A DNA stretch of 36,629 nt from Bacillota bacterium (GTDB lineage: Bacteria > Bacillota > UBA994), in the NCBI GenBank assembly GCA_009773495.1, contig WSXW01000018.1, positions 1-36,629 of the forward strand, written 5' to 3'. Below, in pieces: positions 27,483-35,248 of this stretch. Position numbers and translations under genes: made by a program. Below the pieces are notes generated by a model that made no database searches, was not told the DNA's origin, and saw only the letters and a program-made list of their open reading frames with translations. How positions within the stretch are numbered: the stretch's first letter is position 1; every line of letters starts with the position of its first letter.

Positions 27483-27731
27483 GTGGCGATAGCAATTTTT
27501 ATACTTACCTCTACTTTGTCTTCTTTAGGGGTGAGGCTGCTCGGTATATATTTACTACCAAAACGTAAGGGGAGACGTGAACGCCATAACCTGTTTCGGG
27601 AACTGACCCGTTTATTTATTGCCAGCTTCGCCGCTTGGATTACCTACGCCATAGTACCTGAAGAGCGGTCTTTTACTCTAGCCGTAATAGTAGGGTCGTT
27701 TATTGGAGCATTCTTGTCATTTTCAGAGTAA
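27483..27731 (+). CDS. small integral membrane protein, unknown function
   Basis: The protein has 82 residues starting at GTG behind GGAGGAG. Hydrophobic segments lie at about 1-24, 44-58 and 64-80, separated by a strongly basic KRKGRRERH loop that should face the cytoplasm. I do not recognise a family. It forms a pair with the HTH-TPR gene (19 nt apart) and is separated from the exported protein gene at 27821 by a promoter and operator. Confidence 0.7.
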   Translation: MAIAIFILTSTLSSLGVRLLGIYLLPKRKGRRERHNLFRELTRLFIASFAAWITYAIVPEERSFTLAVIVGSFIGAFLSFSE

Positions 27732-27752
27732 AGCGAAAAATTTTTTAGTCTC

Positions 27753-27782
27753 TTTACATTCTACCGAGGTGTATTGTAAAAT
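27753..27782 (+). promoter_or_regulatory. sigma-A promoter of the BlaI-like module
   Basis: TTTACA (27753-27758), an 18-nt spacer, and TAAAAT (27777-27782). The predicted start lies inside the palindrome at 27787-27805, so a bound repressor would block initiation. Confidence 0.65.
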
Positions 27783-27786
27783 GTAG

Positions 27787-27805
27787 CTACTATGGCATGT
27801 AGTAG
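27787..27805 (+). promoter_or_regulatory. putative BlaI-like operator, site 1
   Basis: CTACTATGGCATGTAGTAG has arms CTACTA/TAGTAG and matches site 2 (29493-29511) at 16 of 19 positions. It follows the -10 by 4 nt. The overlapping GTAGCTAC (27783-27790) is a further palindrome. BlaI/MecI proteins bind TACA/TGTA-type dyads, to which this is similar. Confidence 0.65.
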
Positions 27806-27820
27806 TTTGGAGGTGTCAAA

Positions 27821-28102
27821 ATGAAAGCGACTAAAATCTTGGTTCTGGTGCTTATCTTGACGACGGTATTCTTTGGTGTTCAGTATTTCCGTTCAGCTCT
27901 AGCCAATCCATCTGGCGGTGACTACGACACTATTCGGAAGGAGGCACTTGCCTTTTACCAGGCAAATAACCCCGATATGCGGAATCTAACAGCAAAAGTA
28001 ATTAATTACGGCTGTCATTTCGAAATTGAAATTCTACAGAACGGATCAGTTGTTGGCCGCGTGGGCTGGGCAGGTCCTGGTAGCTATTATGATATAAGGT
28101 AG
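27821..28102 (+). CDS. small exported protein, first gene of the BlaI-M56 module
   Basis: The protein has 93 residues behind GGAGGTGTCAAA. Residues 5-24 are hydrophobic (KILVLVLILTTVFFGVQYF) with a possible A-L-A cleavage at about 31, so it is either secreted or N-terminally anchored. The mature part is small, ends GWAGPGSYYDIR, and has one cysteine. No family is recognised. It stands in front of the repressor gene (7 nt apart) under the first operator, so it is made when the system is induced. It may be a sensed ligand, substrate or immunity-type lipid binder; this is inference. Confidence 0.72.
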   Translation: MKATKILVLVLILTTVFFGVQYFRSALANPSGGDYDTIRKEALAFYQANNPDMRNLTAKVINYGCHFEIEILQNGSVVGRVGWAGPGSYYDIR

Positions 28103-28109
28103 TGATATA

Positions 28110-28532
28110 ATGACTCTTAAACATGTAGCCCCAGATTTTAAACCGCAGCGCGATGGATTGAAGCAAGTTCTTGGTGATTTAGAAGCAGATATCATGGAGT
28201 ATGTGTGGATTAAAGGCCATTGCACAGTGCGTGATGTTCATGAGCACCTGCTTAAGGGCAGAGATCTGGCATATACGACGGTCATGACGGTTATGGGGCG
28301 CTTGTTTGAAAAAGAAATTCTCCTGCGTGAAGCAGAAGGAAACACTCATCTATATCGGCCAGCCATGCTGCGTGAGGAGTACATTTCTCGAGTAGTAGGG
28401 GAAGTTCTCGATGCTTTGCTCAGCGCCCATAGTGAGCAGACTATTTCGCACTTAGCGGCTCGGCTCGGTGAGGCCGATGCAGAGAAGCTTAGCATGCTAG
28501 AGCAGGTGATTAGGCAGAAACGGGGGAGATAG
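28110..28532 (+). CDS. BlaI/MecI/CopY-family transcriptional repressor
   Basis: The protein has 140 residues. The N-terminal winged helix (about 18-85) has the family pattern: LGDLEADIMEYVWIKGHCTV, VHEHLLKGRDLAYTTVMTVM, GRLFEKEILLREAEG and HLYRPAMLREEY. The C-terminal third is helical for dimerisation. In staphylococci MecI/BlaI is inactivated by proteolysis triggered by an M56 membrane protease. Here the M56 gene follows 3 nt later, and both operators lie within this module. AGGTAGTGA precedes the ATG. Confidence 0.92.
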   Translation: MTLKHVAPDFKPQRDGLKQVLGDLEADIMEYVWIKGHCTVRDVHEHLLKGRDLAYTTVMTVMGRLFEKEILLREAEGNTHLYRPAMLREEYISRVVGEVLDALLSAHSEQTISHLAARLGEADAEKLSMLEQVIRQKRGR

Positions 28533-28535
28533 CAG

Positions 28536-29465
28536 ATGTTTAGCACGATTAAGCTCCTGCTTGCTCCGTTCGTACTTTATACGTTGTTGGCCGGGGGAGT
28601 GGCCTATCTACTTGTTTTTGCGATTGATCGCAGATTAAGGCCTACGCCACGCACGCGCACATTCTTGTACATCGGTGTTCTGGTAGCTCCCTTGATAACG
28701 TACGCGGGTTACCTTTTTCACATCTGGCGTAGCTGTGCCAGCTCCTATGGGGAGTTTTACCATCGCTTATGCGTAATTTCCATCCGTTATTCTGGGTTCC
28801 TTTCGCCTCTAACGCTGTTTTTGCTTGGCGGATATCTGGTCTATAGAGTGGCATTGCACTATAGCTCACCCCTCCGTAGCAAGGGCAGATCGACCAACAA
28901 AGCATATTTTGAGCGAGTAAACCAGGTTTTGCAGGCTCTACCCGGCGGGAGCCAGGTAGAGGTGGAAGTAGGGGAGAATTGTTATCCCAGCGCCTTTGTG
29001 CGTGGGTACAAAAGTCCGCGATTAGTTGTCACAAGTGGGTTGCTAGACCTACTAGATAAAGAGGAGCTCGAAGGTGTTATTGCTCATGAATTGGCGCATG
29101 TGACTAGTCGAGACAACTATCTTAACTGGGTGTTTGTGTTTAGGGAATTAACTTTCTTCTCACCGTTTGCGCAGGCCGCCTTTAATGCTTTCTCGCAAGC
29201 GCGGGAAGAGGCTGCAGATATTATGGGTACGATAGGTTCCGCGGAGCGCAGCTTGGCCTTGGCATCTGCACTTATCAAGGTTGCTAAGCGTGCTCAAGAG
29301 CTGATCCAGCTCACCCAGCTAAGCTGGGCGCATAGCTACTTTACTGGTGCGCAGGGCGTAACTCGGCGTGTGGAGCTTCTCGTGAGCGGAGAGCAAATAT
29401 ATAGCTCACTTTCTCCAGTTTACCCCTTGGCAATCTTAGCTGCCCTAATGATGCTCATCTGCTAG
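28536..29465 (+). CDS. M56-family (BlaR1/MecR1-like) membrane metallopeptidase without sensor domain
   Basis: The protein has 309 residues, about half the length of BlaR1. Membrane helices lie at about 8-29, 42-60 and 88-107; the zinc motif is H184-E-L-A-H188 in GVIAHELAHVTSRDN, with a third ligand likely among E224/E225 in QAREEAAD. A last helix lies at 294-309. The extracellular penicillin-binding domain of BlaR1 is absent; the protein ends at that helix, so signals must be perceived by another route, perhaps the partner small protein. The start follows GGGGGAGAT. Confidence 0.9.
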   Translation: MFSTIKLLLAPFVLYTLLAGGVAYLLVFAIDRRLRPTPRTRTFLYIGVLVAPLITYAGYLFHIWRSCASSYGEFYHRLCVISIRYSGFLSPLTLFLLGGYLVYRVALHYSSPLRSKGRSTNKAYFERVNQVLQALPGGSQVEVEVGENCYPSAFVRGYKSPRLVVTSGLLDLLDKEELEGVIAHELAHVTSRDNYLNWVFVFRELTFFSPFAQAAFNAFSQAREEAADIMGTIGSAERSLALASALIKVAKRAQELIQLTQLSWAHSYFTGAQGVTRRVELLVSGEQIYSSLSPVYPLAILAALMMLIC

Positions 29466-29492
29466 AGATCAGGGGCATTCTTTTCTGAATAT

Positions 29493-29511
29493 CTACTACA
29501 GCACGTAGTAG
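29493..29511 (+). promoter_or_regulatory. putative BlaI-like operator, site 2
   Basis: CTACTACAGCACGTAGTAG is a perfect 7-bp-arm dyad with a 5-nt spacer, 30 nt upstream of the permease start. GAATAT directly before it (29487-29492) is a possible -10. The match to site 1 is 16 of 19. Confidence 0.68.
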
Positions 29512-29540
29512 GGAAAAAGCACAACGGAGGTATGACAAGA

Positions 29541-30698
29541 ATGAAGTTTTTCAGTGTAGCTCTAAAAAACCTTTTCCGCAGACGCATGCGCACTGGACTA
29601 ACCCTGATGGGCATAGCTATTGGCATCGCCATGCTCTTTAGCTTTATGTCTTTTAACCAGGGATATCAAGAGAGTCTACGCAAAGATCTCAGAAACATGG
29701 GTGCGCATATGCTAGCCATTGCTAAGGGTTGCCCTTACGAAGCCACATCAATGATTCTTCATGGCGGTGAGATCAAGGACTACCTGACCAGTGAAGATGT
29801 GGAGCGTATAAGACAAATGCCTAACGTAGCTAGTGCGGTGGGCATGTTCATGAATCAAAAAATCTTCCCCCATGGTAAGACTTTGGTTGTCTACGGCCTT
29901 GACGATGCAGCTTTTGCTCTTAAGCCCTGGTGGGTGGTTAAAGGTGATAAGTTTTTAGATGAACGCTCCGTCGTATTACCGGAGGAAATGGCTACAGAGT
30001 TGGGCCTAAGTATAGGTAGTACCTGGAGCATGCCTGGGGTCGAGGGCGAATTCACTGTAACAGGGTTACTTGAGAAGACGGGTTCCCAAGATGACCAATT
30101 TATTTATTTGCCCCTCGTAACAGCACAGCAAATCTTTGAAGCGGAGGGTAAAGTAACTTCCATAGCCATTACCTTAGAGGATATCTCCAAAATTCAGGAC
30201 GTGGTGAAGTCGGTTGAATCCTTGCCCGACGTACAGGCCATAACTATGTCGCAAGTCTTGGGCACAGCGCAAACTCTAATGAATTCTGCTCAGGCTATGA
30301 TTACATCAATAGTAGCCATAGCTGTGCTTATTAGTGCACTAGGCGTAATGAACAGTATCCTGATGTCAGTATTCGAGCGCACTAGGGAAATCGGCATGAT
30401 GAAAGCAGTAGGGGCATCTCAAGGCGACGTTTTTGCTTTGGTGTGGATAGAGAGTGTGCTTCTAACCCTTACCGGAGGTATGCTCGGTATAGGAGCAGCC
30501 ATTGCCGCAGGTAAGCTAATTGACGGGGCACTGCGCGGTCTGCTGCCTTTCGCGCCCTCTGGCAATCTCGTGGCATTTGATGGACAGATAGTCATGGTCA
30601 GTCTTGCAGCGTCCCTATTCCTCGGCATAGTATCTGGGGCATACCCAGCCTTCAGGGCCTCTCAGCTTAGCCCGATGGAAGCGATAAGGAGTGAGTAA
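29541..30698 (+). CDS. MacB/FtsX-like ABC transporter permease
   Basis: The protein has 385 residues. A membrane helix lies at about 16-35 (TGLTLMGIAIGIAMLF), then a large extracellular MacB-core domain (about 40-250), then three helices in the FtsX-like domain (about 260-285, 310-335, 350-375), with the signature MNSILMSVFERTREIGMMKA-type motif (ERTREIGMMKAVGASQGDV). MacB-like pairs in Gram-positives export or sense antimicrobial peptides and lipoproteins rather than crossing an outer membrane. The ATG at 29541 is preferred to 29532 because GGAGG at 29526 lies too close to the latter. The ATPase gene follows 2 nt later. Confidence 0.88.
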   Translation: MKFFSVALKNLFRRRMRTGLTLMGIAIGIAMLFSFMSFNQGYQESLRKDLRNMGAHMLAIAKGCPYEATSMILHGGEIKDYLTSEDVERIRQMPNVASAVGMFMNQKIFPHGKTLVVYGLDDAAFALKPWWVVKGDKFLDERSVVLPEEMATELGLSIGSTWSMPGVEGEFTVTGLLEKTGSQDDQFIYLPLVTAQQIFEAEGKVTSIAITLEDISKIQDVVKSVESLPDVQAITMSQVLGTAQTLMNSAQAMITSIVAIAVLISALGVMNSILMSVFERTREIGMMKAVGASQGDVFALVWIESVLLTLTGGMLGIGAAIAAGKLIDGALRGLLPFAPSGNLVAFDGQIVMVSLAASLFLGIVSGAYPAFRASQLSPMEAIRSE

Positions 30699-30700
30699 TA

Positions 30701-31363
30701 ATGGCATACATTATTAAGGCAGAAAACCTTTCAAAGTCATACAAGCGTGGTAGCGAGACTGTTTACGCTCTACAAGAGGCAAACCTGGTTATAAATGCAG
30801 GAGAGTTTATCTCTATCGTTGGGCCATCTGGTTCCGGCAAGACTACCTTTATGAACATGCTTGGATGCCTTGATACTCCTAGCTCCGGTGGCTACCTTCT
30901 CAACGGTACTCAAATAGCTGGGCTTAAAGAGAGGGATTTGGTTAAGGTGCGTCAAGAAAACATCGGCTTTGTGTTTCAGCAATTCTATCTCTTGCCGACC
31001 TTAACAGTGAAGGAAAATGTAGAGTTGCCGCTGCTGTTTCAAAATAAGGGCTTAAACCGCTCCAAAGAGATTCTAGAGACGGTGGGTCTATCGCATCGCT
31101 ACACCCATCTTCCTAAAGAGCTCAGTGGAGGAGAAATGCAACGTGTAGCTATAGCCAGGGCCCTCATCAATAGCCCCAAGATACTTCTAGCAGACGAGCC
31201 CACAGGTAACCTCGATACCAAAAATAGTGAAAAAGTTATTACCCTGTTTAGAGAACTCCATCGTTTGGGCCTTACCATCATCATGGTTACTCATAACCCA
31301 GAACTTGCCCGTATTGCCGATAGGATTATAACTATGACTGACGGCAGAATTAAGACCGCTTGA
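30701..31363 (+). CDS. ABC transporter ATP-binding protein (MacB/LolD type)
   Basis: The protein has 220 residues. Walker A GPSGSGKTT, Q-loop VFQQFYLLPTLTVKENVELP, signature LSGGEMQRVAIARAL, Walker B ILLADEPTGNLD and H-loop VTHNP are intact. It pairs with the preceding permease as the energy-supplying subunit; two copies should form the exporter. AAGGAGTGAG precedes the ATG. It is the last gene before the module's terminator. Confidence 0.95.
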   Translation: MAYIIKAENLSKSYKRGSETVYALQEANLVINAGEFISIVGPSGSGKTTFMNMLGCLDTPSSGGYLLNGTQIAGLKERDLVKVRQENIGFVFQQFYLLPTLTVKENVELPLLFQNKGLNRSKEILETVGLSHRYTHLPKELSGGEMQRVAIARALINSPKILLADEPTGNLDTKNSEKVITLFRELHRLGLTIIMVTHNPELARIADRIITMTDGRIKTA

Positions 31364-31421
31364 CAGGGGAGGAGCGGATAGTACGGAAGACCCTTCAGTG
31401 TAATCATTTCCCCAGTATCTC

Positions 31422-31446
31422 AGCAGTCTCGAGAGAGACTGCTTTT
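31422..31446 (+). terminator. intrinsic terminator of the ABC genes
   Basis: The perfect 9-bp stem AGCAGTCTC / GAGACTGCT has a GAGA tetraloop and a T run, about 60 nt after the ATPase stop. Confidence 0.82.
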
Positions 31447-31471
31447 CATATAGGCACATTTTGGGTATGAT
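31443..31471 (+). promoter_or_regulatory. probable promoter of rnr
   Basis: TTTTCA (31443-31448), a 17-nt spacer, and TATGAT (31466-31471). It is placed right behind the terminator and 35 nt before the rnr start. The -35 is only partly conserved. Confidence 0.45.
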
Positions 31472-31505
31472 AAGGTATAGGTCCCAATAAGTGAGGAGGC
31501 TAGCG

Positions 31506-33638
31506 ATGTCTGTTGATAGAGGCCGCTTAATAGAGTTGATGAGGCAAAAAGTCTATAAGCCTATGGGTGAGACTGAACTAGTTGAGGCATTGTCTGAGAG
31601 CCAAGAGGAACAAGCGCCGTGGCGTGATCTTATTGCCGACCTCGAACGCGAAGGAGTAGTAATAAAGACGCGCTATGACAGCTATGGCCTGCCGGAAAAA
31701 ATGAATTTGGTGGTCGGTCGTATGCAGATACAGACCCAAGGGTATGGATTTGTTATGCCGGACAAGTCTCTAGGTATACCCGATGTCTACATTCCCAGCA
31801 CTGGCTTAGAAGGTGCCATGCACAAGGATAAAGTCATTGCACGTATTGTCACCAAAAGCGACAAGGACCGCCGTTCTGAAGGCGAAGTCATTCGTATACT
31901 TGAGCGTGCCAATGCGACTATAGTAGGCGTTTTTGAAGGCTTTGCAGGCGAGGTAGGATTTGTGCAGCCCGACGAAAAGCGCATTTCCTACAATGTGTAC
32001 ATACCAAAGGGCAAGACGCAAAACGCAGATCATGGTGATAAGGTCGTGGTTAACATTACGCGCTGGCCAATCAAACGTCACCCGCCAGAAGGCGAAATAA
32101 TAGAAATCCTCGGCAAACATGGCGACCCAAGGGTTGAAATCACAGCTGTGGCACGCCAGCTTAACTTGCCAGGAGAGTTTCCAGATGAGGCCAAGCAACA
32201 GCTTGGGCGGATGACGCTTGAAATTACTCCCCGCGATATTGACGAGCGCCGGGATCTGCGCGGTTGGAATATTGTCACCATCGATGGTGCGGATGCAAAG
32301 GATCTAGACGATGCCGTAAATGTGGAGCTCATGGAAAACGGGCATTACCGTTTAGGGGTACATATCGCCGACGTAGCCCATTATGTTCGAGAGGGTACTC
32401 CTATTGACAGAGAGGCCCTATATCGGGGAACGAGCATTTACCTGCTAGATAGGGTTATCCCTATGCTTCCTAGGGAACTATCCAATGGTATCTGCAGCCT
32501 CAACCCACAGGTGGAGCGGCTGACATTAAGTCTAGTCCTAGAGATAAATCGTGCCGGGCACGTTGTTCATAGCGAATTGTTTGAGGGTGTCATCAAAACT
32601 GCAGAACGCATGACATATGATGATGTGAATCGTATTCTGGTAGATCATGATCCTGTGGTTAGGCAGCGTTACGAAGAGCAGCTTGAGCATTTTAAACGCA
32701 TGGCCGAACTGCGAAACATTCTACTAAAACGGCGCGAGGAGCGGGGAGCAGTAGAGTTTGAACTGTCCGAGGCTAAAATTGTATTGGCGGACAGCGGTAA
32801 GGTCGAGGACATCTATCCTCGTAAGAAAACGTTGGCTGACAGCGTTATCGAGGAGTTTATGTTAGTGGCTAACGAGACTGTCGCCGAACGCTTTTACTGG
32901 CAAGAGATACCCTTTGTGTACCGTGTTCATGAAGACCCCTCATATGAAAAGATTGCAGACGTCAACATTTTTCTACACAATTTTAACCTCAGGATTAAGG
33001 CTAAAGCCGATAATATTCATCCCAAAGCATTTCAAAAGGTAATGAAAGAGTTAGACGGAATGGATGAGGAGCGGTTAATCAATCGCGTACTGCTGCGCTC
33101 TATGATGCGGGCTCGCTATAGCACTGATTGCCTAGGGCACTTTGGCCTAGCCGCGCGCTACTATTGCCACTTCACTTCGCCCATTCGCCGTTATCCGGAC
33201 TTGGTAATCCACCGCATCATGAAGGAGACGATCCATCATGGGAAATTCTCGGATAAGCGTCATGCCCAGCTGAGCGCTTTTGCGGATCACGCTGCCACCC
33301 GGTCATCGGAGCGCGAGCAGCTAGCAACTGAAGCCGAGCGAGCCGTTGACGACATTAAGAAGGCGGAATTTATGGCCGATAAGGTCGGCCAAGAGTTCGA
33401 AGGCATGATTAGTGGGGTAATTTCCTATGGTTTTTTTGTGGAACTGGAGAACACTGTCGAGGGTATGGTACATGTCTCAACGCTCACAGATGATTACTAT
33501 ATTTTTGAACCCGAAGCTTATGCCTTACTCGGGCGGCGCACCAAAAAACGCTATCGCCTCGGCGACCACGTTAAAGTACGCGTGGAGAAGGTAAATGTCG
33601 AGGAACACCAAATCGATTTTGTCCTGGTTTCGGAGTAG
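31506..33638 (+). CDS. rnr: ribonuclease R
   Basis: The protein has 710 residues, the usual RNase R plan: an N-terminal winged helix (1-65), two cold-shock OB folds (about 70-225; YGFVMPDKSLGIPDVYIPS), a central RNB 3'-5' exonuclease domain (ITIDGADAKDLDDAVNVEL-type core at VTIDGADAKDLDDA, HFTSPIRRYPDLVIHR) and a C-terminal S1 domain (FEGMISGVISYGFFVELEN). There is no lysine-rich tail. It degrades structured RNA and non-stop mRNA with tmRNA. ATG 31506 follows GTGAGGAGGC; an upstream GTG 31491 overlaps that site. smpB and ssrA lie downstream, beyond lysS. Confidence 0.95.
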   Translation: MSVDRGRLIELMRQKVYKPMGETELVEALSESQEEQAPWRDLIADLEREGVVIKTRYDSYGLPEKMNLVVGRMQIQTQGYGFVMPDKSLGIPDVYIPSTGLEGAMHKDKVIARIVTKSDKDRRSEGEVIRILERANATIVGVFEGFAGEVGFVQPDEKRISYNVYIPKGKTQNADHGDKVVVNITRWPIKRHPPEGEIIEILGKHGDPRVEITAVARQLNLPGEFPDEAKQQLGRMTLEITPRDIDERRDLRGWNIVTIDGADAKDLDDAVNVELMENGHYRLGVHIADVAHYVREGTPIDREALYRGTSIYLLDRVIPMLPRELSNGICSLNPQVERLTLSLVLEINRAGHVVHSELFEGVIKTAERMTYDDVNRILVDHDPVVRQRYEEQLEHFKRMAELRNILLKRREERGAVEFELSEAKIVLADSGKVEDIYPRKKTLADSVIEEFMLVANETVAERFYWQEIPFVYRVHEDPSYEKIADVNIFLHNFNLRIKAKADNIHPKAFQKVMKELDGMDEERLINRVLLRSMMRARYSTDCLGHFGLAARYYCHFTSPIRRYPDLVIHRIMKETIHHGKFSDKRHAQLSAFADHAATRSSEREQLATEAERAVDDIKKAEFMADKVGQEFEGMISGVISYGFFVELENTVEGMVHVSTLTDDYYIFEPEAYALLGRRTKKRYRLGDHVKVRVEKVNVEEHQIDFVLVSE

Positions 33639-33672
33639 CCACAAAGCTACTACACGACAATGGTTTATCGCC

Positions 33673-33701
33673 TTGACTACGCCTGTGCAACAAGGTAAAA
33701 T
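33673..33701 (+). promoter_or_regulatory. sigma-A promoter of lysS
   Basis: TTGACT (33673-33678), an exact 17-nt spacer, and TAAAAT (33696-33701). It is predicted to start near 33708, about 30 nt before a strong terminator. Confidence 0.7.
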
Positions 33702-33737
33702 GCTGCTAACGACGAAGATGCGGAAGAGTCTAACAGC

Positions 33738-33769
33738 GCTTTCGTCCCTTGCCGGGGCGAAAGCTTTTT
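33738..33769 (+). terminator. terminator in the lysS leader (attenuator)
   Basis: The 11-bp stem GCTTTCGTCCC / GGGGCGAAAGC (one G-T pair) has a TTGCC loop and T5. GACGAA (33711-33716) upstream can pair with TTCGTC (33741-33746) inside the 5' arm, an antiterminator alternative. The shape is like T-box terminators, but no GGTACCGCG-type T-box motif is visible in the short leader. Confidence 0.7.
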
Positions 33770-33790
33770 ATATTGAAGGAGGTCATTTTA

Positions 33791-35248
33791 ATGGGTCAAC
33801 AGGAGTATCGGTTAGACAAGCTTCAAGCATTAAAGGAGCTTGGTATTAAGGCCTTCCCAGAACGTTATGAGACCACACACCTCTTAAAAGAAGCAGGAGA
33901 ATTACCAGATGAAACTACTGGAGTCAAGGTAGCCGGTAGAGTAGTTTCCGTGCGCAAAATGGGTAAACTTACCTTTGCTCACCTGCAGGATATTGAAGGG
34001 CGAGTGCAGGTATCCTTAAAAAAAGACGCTATCGGTGAGAATTACGATATTTTCCATAAAGTGGTTGATATTGGCGATTTTATCGGCGTTGCAGGTCATA
34101 CCTTTACCACCAAGACAGGTGAAAAAACCGTTATGGCCGAAGAGTGGACCTTTCTCGGCAAGTCACTCCGCGAACTGCCAGAAAAGTGGCACGGTCTTAA
34201 GGACGTCGAGCTCATTTACCGCCAGCGCTATCTTGACCTTATATCTAGCCCGGAGAGCCGCCGCGTGTTCCTTATGCGCTCCAAGCTATTACGGGTGATT
34301 CGAAACTTCCTCGAGGGTCAAGGATTCCTAGAGGTAGAGACACAAATCTTAACCAATAAAGCCTCTGGCGCTTTAGCTTCGCCCTTTATAACCCATTACA
34401 ACGCACTAGATATCAACGTATACTTGCGAATCGCCCCCGAGACCTACCTTAAACGCTTAGTAGTGGGCGGATTTACCCACGTCTTTGAAGTCGCTCGCTG
34501 CTTCAGAAACGAAGGCATTAGTCCTTCCCATTTGCAGGACTTTACCATGATTGAAGGTTATAGCGCCTACTTTAACTACCAAGACAACATGAAGCTGCTG
34601 CGCGAAATGATTATCCATGTAATTAAGGAGCTTTTTGGTACTACTCTTGTAAAAATAGGCGAGCAAGAAATAGATTTTGCGGGGGAGTGGCCCGTAGTCA
34701 CTTTCCGCGATCTATTGTTGCGTGACGCCGGGATAGATATTGACTTGCATGAGTCAGCTGGAGAGTTGTTCAAGGCTATTTGCGAGAAGGAGATTAAAAT
34801 AGAGCACGAAGACGTTAAGAAGCTCGGTAAGGGCAACCTAATCGATCTGCTTTACAAGAAGGTCAGTCGCCCTAAGCTCATTTGCCCGACCTTCCTTACC
34901 GCGCATCCCATTGAGCTCTCCCCCTTAGCCCGCCAGAATGATGACAATCCAAACATTACTGACCGCTTCCAGCTCATTGTTAATGGTGCGGAAATCATCA
35001 ATGCATACTCTGAGCTGGTCGATCCTATTGAACAGCGATCTCGCCTTGAAAATCAATCTAAGCTCAAGATGCAAGGCGACGCCGAAGCCATGCCTATGGA
35101 TAACGACTACCTCAAGGCCATGGAATACGGAATGCCGCCCATCTCTGGCTGGGGCATGGGCGTAGATAGACTAATGCAAGTGCTGCTCGACCTTGACAAC
35201 ATCCGCGACAGCGTGCTATTTCCAACAATGCGTCCGCTCGAAGAATAG
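33791..35248 (+). CDS. lysS: lysyl-tRNA synthetase, class II
   Basis: The protein has 485 residues. An N-terminal OB-fold anticodon domain (about 40-130; KVAGRVVSVRKMGKLTFAHL) is followed by the class II catalytic core: motif 1 region YRQRYLDLISSPESRRVF, motif 2 FEVARCFRNEGISPSHLQDF, the lysine/ATP site ITDRFQLIVNGAEIINAYSE, and motif 3 PPISGWGMGVDRLMQVLLD. Motif 2 reads CFRNEGISPSHLQDF where common bacterial LysRS has NFRNEGI-TRHNPEF, so it may belong to a less common LysRS branch. AGGAGGTCATTTTA precedes the ATG; the frame open from 33749 runs through the terminator. It sits in an attenuated leader context between rnr and smpB. Confidence 0.93.
   Translation: MGQQEYRLDKLQALKELGIKAFPERYETTHLLKEAGELPDETTGVKVAGRVVSVRKMGKLTFAHLQDIEGRVQVSLKKDAIGENYDIFHKVVDIGDFIGVAGHTFTTKTGEKTVMAEEWTFLGKSLRELPEKWHGLKDVELIYRQRYLDLISSPESRRVFLMRSKLLRVIRNFLEGQGFLEVETQILTNKASGALASPFITHYNALDINVYLRIAPETYLKRLVVGGFTHVFEVARCFRNEGISPSHLQDFTMIEGYSAYFNYQDNMKLLREMIIHVIKELFGTTLVKIGEQEIDFAGEWPVVTFRDLLLRDAGIDIDLHESAGELFKAICEKEIKIEHEDVKKLGKGNLIDLLYKKVSRPKLICPTFLTAHPIELSPLARQNDDNPNITDRFQLIVNGAEIINAYSELVDPIEQRSRLENQSKLKMQGDAEAMPMDNDYLKAMEYGMPPISGWGMGVDRLMQVLLDLDNIRDSVLFPTMRPLEE

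Noticed and set aside
33639-33737. T-box riboswitch upstream of lysS
   Set aside because: The terminator looks T-box-like, but the leader is only about 100 nt, contains a promoter, and has no GGTACCGCG-type antiterminator bulge or stem I.
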